Below, one piece after another: positions 17,296-25,648 of a DNA stretch of 29,498 nucleotides (positions within the stretch are counted from its first letter, which is position 1; every line of letters begins with the position of its first letter). Below the pieces are notes generated by a model, which saw only the letters and a program-made list of their open reading frames with translations, was not told the DNA's origin and made no database searches. Origin of the DNA: Hondaea fermentalgiana (taxonomy: Eukaryota > Sar > Bigyra > Thraustochytrida > Thraustochytriidae); NCBI GenBank assembly GCA_014084085.1, contig NPFB01000100.1, positions 161,623 to 191,120 on the forward strand, given 5' to 3'. The translations under genes were made by a program, and so were the position numbers.

Positions 17296-17330
17296 AGAGC
17301 AGAGCAGAGCAGAGCAGAGCAGAGCAGAGC
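17296..17330. repeat. (AGAGC)n pentanucleotide microsatellite
   Basis: Seven perfect AGAGC units ending 168 bp upstream of the patatin ATG. Their complement, GCTCT, is enriched on the other side of the gap at 16833-16895. Confidence 0.92.
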
Positions 17331-17498
17331 AGCCGGCAGCGGAAGCGCGGAGGCAGGAGGCGGGAAGCGCGGCTGTGCACGTGCCGGAGGCGAGCAGAGC
17401 CCGAAGCGTGAGCGCGGCGAGGGCGGCGAGCGCGGCGAGCGCGCGGGAGCGCGGCAGGGCGAGGCGCGCGGGAGCGGGAGCGGGAGCGGGAGCAGGAG

Positions 17499-19184
17499 AT
17501 GGCGTCCGCGATGAGGCATCGGCGCGGCGGCGCGGCGAGCGAGGCTGGCGCCGAGGAGGGCGGCGCGAACAGCAACAGCGGCGGCCAGGAGGCCGCGGAA
17601 GGCGGGCCGGGGGGCACCGCGGGGACGGTGATCAAGTTCTGGAGACGACTGGAGACGCCCGCCAAGCCTCTGGAGGAAATGCGCGAACGAATGCTACGCG
17701 AGCTGACGAGATCGCGCGCACGCGTCGGCTCGGTCACAGACAATGCGTGGGCCAACCTGAACGAGGAGTACGCGCGCATCGTGGAGCTCAAGGAAGAGCT
17801 GACGGCCAGCGTCCGTCGCCGCCAAGAGTACATGCGCGAGGAACTGCACCATATTCACCAGGAGGCCAGGGTCAAGGCGCGCAACGTGCGCGCGACGCTC
17901 GTGCACTACCTGCAGCTGATCCTCGTGGTCGGCCCCGTGGTCGCCTGCGTCGTGTACGTGTGCCGGGAGCACCCGTGGCTCTTGGCGGCGGGAATCGTCT
18001 ACTTTTTCTGCCTCTGCGTCTACCTCTTGTACGTGCTCGTGGTCCCCACGAACCCGCATCGAGGCGTTCGCTGGTTCAAGCCGTACGAACTCGGCCCCGA
18101 GGAGTGCGCCTCCATCACCAAGTGCATCCACAATGCAGACAAGCGTCTCCTCGAGGCCTCGCCGCAGGGCATGTGGACCGAGGAAGACAAGGACAAGCCG
18201 CTCTTCATCATCTCTCTCGACGGAGGCGGCATTCGCGGCGCGGTGACGGCGCGCATCCTCGACCGCATCAGCGAAGAGTTTCCAGACTTTATGGATCACG
18301 TGGGCCTCGTTGCGGGCTGCTCGACAGGGTCTATCGTAGGCGGGATGCTCGCCACGGGGTTCTCGCCGGCGGAGACGCTCGAAATGTTCCGCACGGCGTC
18401 CCCGCTCGTCTTTCGCAAGACAGTCTGGGGCCAGCTCAAGCAGCTCGGCATGCTCACGGGACCGAACCACGACGGCGAAGGTAAGCTCGCAATGCTTCGC
18501 ACCGCTTTTCGCGGCGCGCGCCTTGGCGAACTGTGCAAGGGGATTTGCATTACCGCCTCGCACGTCAAGCACGACAAGTGTGCTCCGCGCGTCTGGACCA
18601 ACGTCGTGCCCGCCGCAGAGACCACGTATTCTGGCCATCATGGCTTCGACGATGCGTACGACGACGTTCTCGACGAGGACACGCTCGCCAATCTCCAGGC
18701 ACACATGAAGGAGTTTTCCGTCGAGGACCTCCCCTTGGCGGACATTGTTAATGGCGCCACGGCCGCGCCCTTTTACTTTCCGGCCTTTAAGGACTTTGTT
18801 GACGGCGGTCTTTGGTCGAATGACCCGTCCATGGCCGCGCTTGCTCTCGTCGCGCCGCACCGTGACTTGGCAAAGGTACACATGCTCTCGGTTTCCACGG
18901 GCATGAGCGACACGAACACTGCTTGTCGTGTGGGTCACTGGGGTGTCAAGCAGTGGTTGCCGTGGTTCATTGACTTTTTGTTCTTTGCCACCTCCAAGGC
19001 CGCTCAATTCAACTGCAAGGCTATTCTCGGCGACCGCTACCATCGCGTTGATCCGACGCTCTCAAGCCCGGTCGTGCTTAACGACGTGGGCGCGCTGGAT
19101 GAGCTCGTTGCCGCCGCAGACGCTTGCGACCTCGAGCCTACATTTCGCTTCCTTGACCGCATGGGCCTCAAGCGTCGACTGTAA
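17499..19184 (+). CDS. Patatin-like phospholipase with two membrane segments
   Basis: This is a 561-residue lipid acyl hydrolase. The patatin domain spans about 237-450: the oxyanion loop DGGGIRG (241-247), the nucleophile elbow GCSTG with Ser275, and the catalytic DGG with Asp435 (FVDGGLW), giving a complete Ser-Asp dyad. In front lie a Gly/Ala-rich N-terminus, a charged helical region (about 55-130, EEMRERMLREL, ELKEELTASVRRR), and two close hydrophobic segments (about 135-155 and 159-183) separated by only REHPW, which suggests a membrane hairpin with the catalytic domain on the same side as the N-terminus. The start at 17499 has G at -3 and +4. Membrane-anchored patatins act on phospholipids or triacylglycerol at the ER and lipid droplets; the exact substrate is not readable here. 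It is divergent from the UBL gene and convergent with RICTOR. Confidence 0.92.
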   Translation: MASAMRHRRGGAASEAGAEEGGANSNSGGQEAAEGGPGGTAGTVIKFWRRLETPAKPLEEMRERMLRELTRSRARVGSVTDNAWANLNEEYARIVELKEELTASVRRRQEYMREELHHIHQEARVKARNVRATLVHYLQLILVVGPVVACVVYVCREHPWLLAAGIVYFFCLCVYLLYVLVVPTNPHRGVRWFKPYELGPEECASITKCIHNADKRLLEASPQGMWTEEDKDKPLFIISLDGGGIRGAVTARILDRISEEFPDFMDHVGLVAGCSTGSIVGGMLATGFSPAETLEMFRTASPLVFRKTVWGQLKQLGMLTGPNHDGEGKLAMLRTAFRGARLGELCKGICITASHVKHDKCAPRVWTNVVPAAETTYSGHHGFDDAYDDVLDEDTLANLQAHMKEFSVEDLPLADIVNGATAAPFYFPAFKDFVDGGLWSNDPSMAALALVAPHRDLAKVHMLSVSTGMSDTNTACRVGHWGVKQWLPWFIDFLFFATSKAAQFNCKAILGDRYHRVDPTLSSPVVLNDVGALDELVAAADACDLEPTFRFLDRMGLKRRL

Positions 19185-19266
19185 ATAGTGAATAGAACAT
19201 TGTGCGTGTAGTTGCTACAGTTATTAGTGCCTCATTTTCTGGAATTCGTTTTCTGAGTTGACTTGC

Positions 19267-19410
19267 TGCATCTGAGAAAGACCGCGACAGCAAGCCTTCA
19301 CGATGGCGGCCAAGATGCCCGTGCGAACATCGACTGCGAAAATTGTACTCGGTTCGAAAAGTACTCTGTATCTGAAAAAGATCGCGACAGCACACCCTTC
19401 GGGATGGCAG
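19267..19410. repeat. Imperfect 44-bp direct repeat, 100-bp period
   Basis: Copy one (19267-19310) and copy two (19367-19410) share the order TGYATCTGARAAAGAYCGCGACAGCA, then CCTTC and GATGGC, with a few substitutions and one small indel. A TGCGAAAAT word follows both copies at different spacing (about 19336 and 19415). The function is unknown. It lies within 250 bp of the patatin stop and may be in its 3' untranslated region. Confidence 0.6.
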
Positions 19411-19614
19411 CTCCTGCGAAAATGCTGATTTTTTCGCCGTGAAAAGACTGCTTTTCTTCTCGTCAAATGCCAGGCCTAGTGTACGAACCCCCACGTCCTC
19501 TCTCCTCCCTTTCCAGGAAAAAAGGAAGAAGGAAAAGCCTTCAAGAACGGCATGCCTTCTCAAGTCATGCAGGCGCGTTTTCGTGGAAAGAGAAGAGTGT
19601 GGGGAAAAGGAAGA

Positions 19615-19633
19615 TTTTTTTTAAAAAAAAAAA
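19615..19633. terminator. T8A11 block in convergent interval
   Basis: Eight T directly followed by eleven A, a self-complementary homopolymer junction between the ends of patatin and RICTOR. Similar blocks occur in three other convergent intervals (11258, 15770, 27250). A role in transcript 3' ends is inferred only from position. Confidence 0.3.
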
Positions 19634-19754
19634 TGAGGTCATCCTCCGTAACCCCTGTCGGTATAGCTTGCTGATCGACCAGAAACAACGATCATGCCGC
19701 TGTGAATAGACAAATAAATAACACCAATGTTGCTTTTCAATCAAAGACTGTCGT

Positions 19755-22700
19755 TTATCGTACAATGATCTCATCGAACTCTTGCCAGGCTGCAGGATTG
19801 TCAAAGCGAACCTGAAACATGTGATGCAAAAAGTTCCGCACGCGCTGCCCATAACGAAAGTTCTCAAGGTATTCGTGGACGAGAACGAGCATTCTGGGAG
19901 AGCTGACGAGCTCTGGGTGCTTGCCACAAAGACGATTAATCGTCCGGTGCGCATCGCGGTGCGCAATGTGGTTCATGAGACTCGAAATGGCCTCGAGAAA
20001 AGCAATGGCGACCTCTGGAGCAACGCCCGCCACATGGGGCGTGCGCCGTCCCATGTCAGGCTCGAAAAACTGAAAGGGAACGCCATCCCAGGCCCAGCGC
20101 TGATTGCGCTCGGCGGCAACGGGCGCGAAAAAGGTGGAGAATCGCTTTGGCACGACATTGTAGCCATGCGTCCCATCTGCCCGACGCGAGGTTTCCCACC
20201 CGTAGGCACGTAGCAATCGCCGTCCGCGCGCCGTGTGCGCATAGAGACCCATCGTTGTGATGGCTGCGCCGCGCAGCGCAAGGCAATCAGAGTTGACGGC
20301 TAGATTGCACACAACGCGCAGAAGATCGGTGGGGTTGCCTTCAAGGTCGCGTAGCGTGCGACTTTCCTCCTCGAGGGCGTCGAGACCTGTCTCGGATGCC
20401 GCAATGTGGGCCGTGGCCCAAAGGGTTGCCCGTTGCTGTAGCTTTGAGCGCGTCGGATCTTGAAGTTGGTCTGTGATTCGCTGCGCGTTGAGACAGCCTC
20501 GCGCACGCAAGTACGTCGCCCCTGCGCTTGTGCGCGCTAGCTCCCCGTAAAGATGACTTGGAATGTACGGTGCATTGGGGCAGTCCGGCCGACAGATGAG
20601 GTAAAACGAGATTTTGCAAAGTTTGATGGGGCCCTTGCCCAGTCTGGACCCAAGCGAGTACTCTTGAGAGGACGTGCGCTCAAATGCAAAAGTTGCCGGG
20701 CAATTCGGACCCGGGCACAGCGTAAAGGCGTTCTTTGTCGGTGCAGAACCCTCCTCGTCGTCCTCGTTTCTGCCGCCCGTGCCACCGCTCCAAAGATTGA
20801 TATGCTCAGGTCCACACTGGACCCAAGTGACCTCATCATCCAAATTGTCGAATTTTTCGCGGGTCGTGAGCGGGAATTCAAGATGGTAGGCGGGGTCTAC
20901 ATAGTCGCGCGAGTTTGCATAATTGTACATGAGAGAGGAAGCATCGGCAATACCCACCGAAGTGTTGGCATAGAGCGCCGCGGAGCTAGCCCGGCGCGAA
21001 CGACTGGCATCGGAAGGCTCGCCAAAGTCGCCGCCCGACTCTGGCGGGGGTTGCACAATTCCGTTTCGACGCACCGGATCTCCGGCAAGGGTAAGGCTGG
21101 CGTACAGCGTTGTGCCCTCGGGCACCTCGAGACCGTCCTCGAACGCGGGCCAGGCTGAGATCGACAAGCCATGCAGCAAAGCAGGCATACCGTCGTTGCT
21201 TAGCTCCTTGGCGACCGCTTTGGGCTCATCGACGCCAAATTCTGGCCCGGAAACGATTGAGCTGTCGAGCAAGGTGTCTGTGGGCACGTAGACGAGCTTG
21301 CCACTTGGAAGTCGCGCCCATACCTCAATTGCCCAGGGAAGGCGCACCAGAGACAGGACGTCTGAAGCAACGAACCCAGACTCTGAATCTGCAGTGGCCT
21401 CGTAGGCCTGAACAGGAATGTGCGTCGGGTGAAAGTGCGTCGGGTGGGTTTCAAATTGCCGCGACGTAATTTTGCTCGCGGCCTCGATACCAAAGGTGGC
21501 TTCGAGATGGGCATTGTGAGCCGCGGTATGCTCGGCATGCTGCGGATTATACCGCTCGTAGCAGCGCGGAATGGCGCTTAGGGGCTCATCGCGGCAAAGC
21601 ATCTTGAGCGTCATGAGGGTCTCCATGCGCGCAGCGTACTTGAGTGCCTGTGCAGTTTCCCACTCGTTTAAGAGGCGTTCGAGCCAGCCGCGTTCGCTGA
21701 GAAAGCGCATGCCTGCTTCTGTGCTCGCGAGCTTGAGCATGAGCGGACGCATGCTGCGAAGGTGCATGAGGGGTTCAAGAGGCCCTAGACTCATATCGCC
21801 GAGCTCACGAAGATAGCTGGGGTAGAAACAAGCCTCGTTGAGCACGGAGATCGCGGCGTTGGCCACGCGCTGCTCGGCCGAGAGCAGTGACATGAGCATC
21901 TCCAGGAGCCAGCGGGCAAATACCTCGTTCTGCTGCACGTGCGCGCGGCGGAGCAGACAGCGAATGTAACCAATGACAAAGACAGTGAGCTCAATGGTGA
22001 GCATCGAGTGCAGCAAGAGGCTCTGTAGCCAATCTCTGCAGGCAATCGAGGTGGAAAAGTCAAAGTTGAGGATCGCCAGGCGCAAGAGATAGTCCTTGGC
22101 CGGGTTGCGACTGAGACTACAGAGGATGCGAAAGAGATTTTGCTCCTCGAGAAGCTGAAGCCCCGCAGCGTGCGAGGTGTACGCGCCGAGGATAGCAAAG
22201 AGGCCACGCGTCATGCTGCGCGTGCACGCCATCGGGGAGAAAATGCGGACAGGTTCGCCGAGCATGCCACCGTGGCCTGGAGCGGCGCCCTCTGCGCCAT
22301 CGCCCGTTGCAGCACTTTCGCGGCGCCCACTGGGACGGCGGTAAGCCGCAGACGGGTTCGCGCGGTCCGGCGAATGCGGCGTCATGTTGGAAACGGGCAT
22401 CCCCGGAAGGCTCGACTCGCTGCCGCGCTTGCGCAGGGCGCCAAGAGCCGCAGCCTGGCCAGCCCCTGTGGCTTCGCCGCCGACGGCAAAGTAGCTGGAC
22501 CAGAAGATGCCCTGGCCTTCTGCGTGCTGGTCGTCGTCAAAGTGCAGCTCGCGCTGCAAGGCCTCGATGATTTGGCGATGCAGGCGGCCGCGGCGGTCGT
22601 GGCGCAAGAAGTCAAGCGTTTCGGGATTGTCGAGCATGGCGTGCACGAGATTGACGCCAACTGTGGTGTACGGCAAGTATTGTGCCTTCCACGGAAGGAT

Positions 22701-23208
22701 AAGAAATTCACCCGCGCTTGTGGCTCGGAAAAAGCCGAGCAGACGTTTGACAAATTTTGTCTTGAGCACCTCGTGGCAAAGGCCCTGGTGACGGAGCGAC
22801 CCGGTAATAATCTGGTCAATCATTGGCCACTCCCAAGCGCGCCAATCCTTGCCGAGAAGGACCTTGCTCTGGTACAACAAGGCGTTGAGGTGCTCAATGT
22901 CACTGTAGGCGTCCTCGGTGAGCAGCGCCGTGCGGACGTCCCTGCGGTGACCACGGTTGCTGATGGCAAAGGAGGGCGTCGTTGGGATGGCACCCTGGCG
23001 CAGGGTTCCGAGGAGAGCGCGACCAGCCACAGTGCCCATGCCTTCTTCTTGGGCGTCGAGCAGGCCGGTGGCCATGGCGGAGAGGACAGCGTGCTGCTGG
23101 TCCATATTGCGCATGGCACGCTGCTCGGTCCGTTTGGTCTTGGACGCCGAAGAGGAAATCAAGTTGGCTGGACTCAGTAGGGAACGACGAATCGAAGACC
23201 GGCGGCCC

Positions 23209-23252
<44 letters not shown>

Positions 23253-25097
23253 TACGGAGGTACCAAGAGAGGCGCGCACACCGGGCAACGCGGCGGGTGA
23301 CCACACGGTCTTGGCGTGGTCCCCGAGGGCATTCTCGAGAAGCAGCGAGGTCATGAGACGAGGTTCGTAAGGCAGCGAGGCGACCTCTCCACGCGGAAAA
23401 ATGCCAACGCTCTGGCGCTCACGCTCGCCCATAGGGGCGAGCGCGAGCTCGAGCTCTGCGCAAAGCGAGATGGCGTCTTCATAGGCGTAGCGACTTCGGA
23501 TTGTGGCGACTGTAGACTCATATGAGACACCGACGATGCGAGCAAGAAGCGCAATCATGCGACCGGCGCGCCGTGGCTCGAGCTTGAGACTCGACCCACC
23601 CACTGTGTGATCAAGACTCTGCGTGGCCTTGGCCACGAGATCCGCCATACTAAACAGTTTCCAGTGACGCGATTCGGGGAGAAGGCGCTCGGAGAGACGG
23701 CTCAATAGCGCCAAGAGCTGCGCCGCGGTCTGGGAAAAGGGGGGGTCCTCTTTGGCAATGATCTCCACGAGAGCGTCCACGAGGCCGCGTCCCGTTATGC
23801 CTAGCAAAGCCATGGCGAGGAACTGGTTCATGACGGCGTGAGGCTGAGTCTGGAAGTTCGGAAAATATTCGGAAGACCCACCAAAGAGCGTGAGCTCGCG
23901 CGCACTCTGGGCGTTGGGGCCCACACCCCAGTACGGCGCCTTTTGCGGCTCGAGACTGCGTTCCACGCCGCTCATTTTGTTCAGCGCATCCTCTGGCGTC
24001 GAGACGGTAATCTCGTACGGGCATAGCTCAAAGAGAATGTGCGAGATGGTGTTGAGAACTGCCTTGCGCAGATCGAGGCTTACGGGCTGCACCAGAATCT
24101 CACACAGCGATCGAAAACCGTTCGGGTCCGAGGTGAGAAGTTGCATTCCTGTCCAGGTTTTCATGAAGAGCACGACGGCGGCCTCGCAGGCCTTCCATCG
24201 TGCGCGACTGTTCTCCTTGCCCGCGCTGTCGGCGTTGGTGAGAGGCGAGAGGAGCGCGCCAACGTCAAGTCCTGGGCGGATGTACTGGCGAGACTCGCTG
24301 TGCGTGAGAAGGTGCAAAAGGGTCAGTGTGAGGGACTGCGCCATTTCGCGCAGGTCCGGGTCAATGATGGCTTGAACGATGGCGCGCACGCCATCGCACT
24401 GGGCAAGCTGGGCCGTCTTGCGCAGGGCGAGCTGACGAAGCGTTTCGAGCGCCACGCGGCGAAAATTGTCCTCGCTATCATTTGCAATAGACACAATGCT
24501 GCGGACAATATGACGCGGCAAAAGGGTGCACTCGACGTCGATGATGCGACGGCACAGTTTGAGAGCCTCCATACGCTCGAGCACGTGGCGCTTCTCGGTA
24601 TCGAGGGTGCGCACAACAAAAATGTGTGTACGAAGGTCGACGAAGCCATCCACGGACCCTTGCTCCAGCATGAGGTGGCGCAAGAGACGAAAGCAGCTTG
24701 TACGCACGAGCGTATCATCTGCTGTGACGAGCGGTCGAATGTGGCGAATAATTTCCTTGTAATCGAGGCGAAGCTCGTCCAGATTGCCAGTGACGGCGTC
24801 GGATTTGAGCACGCGCACAAGCTTGACGATCTTTTGCAGGAGCGCCGCACGGCTTAGGATCGGATCTGTGAACGGGTCGAGCGCCTCGCAGTCCCGCATG
24901 ATACGCAGACGTGTATGATCCACGGGCGAGAGCTCCGAGGAGCTCGCCGATTCGCCACGCGTCCTCGCGCTTAGCGCCGAGACTTCACGTTGCAGATCGG
25001 GCCGAGACGGCGGTGGCGCAGGCGGCAAGGCGGGCATCGCTGCCTCCTCCTCCTCCTCGCCGCCGCTCGCGCCACCGGTCCCGCGCGTCGCGCTCAT
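19755..25097 (-). CDS. RICTOR: RICTOR, TORC2 scaffold subunit
   Basis: RICTOR (Avo3/Ste16/PiaA) is the defining scaffold of TOR complex 2, which activates AGC kinases and the actin cytoskeleton. The 1,780-residue protein is one uninterrupted exon. The N-terminal helical-repeat domain (about 60-430) has the family blocks DLRTHIFVVRTLD, EALKLCRRIID, HIVRSIVSIANDSEDNFRR, LETLRQLALR and the near-invariant SRQYIRPGLDVGALLSPLT. The middle domain (about 1000-1100) shows IRCLLRRAHVQQNEVFARW and ISVLNEACFYPSYL. Near the C-terminus LALRGAAITTMGLYAHTARG followed by YGWE (about 1610-1640) matches the conserved RICTOR_V block. A pure 16-glycine tract lies at 616-631 in a linker. The first ATG is at 25097; six further open codons upstream lack an ATG. 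The length is between fungal (about 1,300-1,400) and animal (1,708) proteins or slightly above. The protein is divergent from the FIST gene. Confidence 0.93.
23205..23252 (-). repeat. (CCG)n array encoding 16 glycines in RICTOR
   Basis: Sixteen consecutive glycine codons, fifteen GGC and one GGG. The array is within the linker between the N-terminal and middle RICTOR domains, followed by RRSSIRRSLL, so it keeps the reading frame. Length variation among strains is likely, given that it is an uninterrupted triplet repeat. Confidence 0.93.
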
Positions 25098-25266
25098 TGT
25101 CTTCTGGTCGCGCAACCGAATCGATCTACGCCCTACTTTTTTTATTATTTTTATTTTTGTTTGCCCTTGGGTTTTCCCCTAGGATCTTGCTAGCATCGCT
25201 ACCGAAGAACAAGAACAGTGAACAAGAACAAGATCATCATCGACCGACGGTCACGGTCACTGGCAG

Positions 25267-25301
25267 GTTGAACTTCGTTCAAGTTGAAGTTGAAGTTCAA
25301 C
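25267..25301. other. 10-bp perfect inverted repeat in RICTOR/FIST divergent interval
   Basis: GTTGAACTTC (25267-25276) and GAAGTTCAAC (25292-25301) are exact complements with a 15-base spacer, which itself repeats GTTCAAGTTGAAG elements. It could form a hairpin or be a dimeric protein-binding site lying about 170 bp from the RICTOR start and 350 bp from the FIST start. Confidence 0.45.
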
Positions 25302-25412
25302 TCACAGTCACGTTGAGCATCGTTGACGTCCCTTTTTTTGATGAAGACGTTGGATTGGCCTACTCACGACACCATCACGACGAACACGTGACCATGACAC
25401 GATCATGGCACG

Positions 25413-25457
25413 ACCGCGACACGACACGCGACACGACACGACACGACACGACACGAC
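25413..25457. repeat. (ACACG)n pentanucleotide microsatellite
   Basis: About eight ACACG/GACAC units with one interruption (ACGCG), continuing into degenerate ACGACCACGACG. It sits about 190 bp upstream of the FIST gene ATG. Confidence 0.88.
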
Positions 25458-25648
25458 GACCACGACGAGGCCTAGTCGGCACGACACGCTATCTTTTCAC
25501 GGACCATTCGCTCACACGCACAACGTAGGCGCACGCGCACTCTTGCTTTGGCCCACGAGGTGAGGTGGCAGCAAGACTGCGCCGTGCGAGGCTCGCGCGT
25601 GGGCGAGAAGGACGGGGGCGGCAGGCCGTGCAGGCCGTGCGTGCAGCA

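Larger units (their letters stand above)
16510..17498. promoter_or_regulatory. GC-rich divergent interval with scaffold gap, UBL / patatin
   Basis: This 989-bp interval includes a 100-base gap. The left side is CT-rich on the plus strand (GCTCTGC and GCTGC repeats, 16821-16895). The right side has GGCA-type repeats (17165-17205), seven AGAGC units (17296-17330) and GGGAGC hexamers (17470-17492). Open frames run across in several phases, but they are composition artefacts containing X where the gap lies. Confidence 0.5.
19185..19754. other. Convergent 3' interval, patatin / RICTOR
   Basis: This 570-bp interval holds no gene with recognisable domains. It carries an imperfect 44-bp direct repeat (19267-19310 and 19367-19410, starting exactly 100 bp apart) and a T8A11 block at 19615-19633. 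The AATAAA-like words near 19710-19716 (CAAATAAATAAC) could serve in plus-strand 3' end formation. Frames of 60-130 codons here look like chance. Confidence 0.5.
25098..25648. promoter_or_regulatory. Divergent interval, RICTOR / FIST protein
   Basis: This 551-bp interval contains a T-rich stretch (25137-25160) just upstream of RICTOR, a 10-bp perfect inverted repeat (25267-25276 with 25292-25301), and an ACACG pentanucleotide run (about 25413-25457). The reading frame of the FIST gene is open through 25565-25648, but without an ATG. No other gene is seen. Confidence 0.5.

Noticed and set aside
16769..18484. 571-codon plus frame overlapping the gap and patatin
   Set aside because: It runs through 34 undetermined codons and low-complexity repeats and overlaps the patatin gene in another frame.
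17694..19043. 449-codon minus frame opposite patatin
   Set aside because: It is a codon-bias shadow rich in Arg, Ala, Val and His, with no domain.
22140..23180. 346-codon plus frame opposite RICTOR
   Set aside because: It is a shadow of the RICTOR frame, as are the frames at 20553-21158 and 24039-24857.
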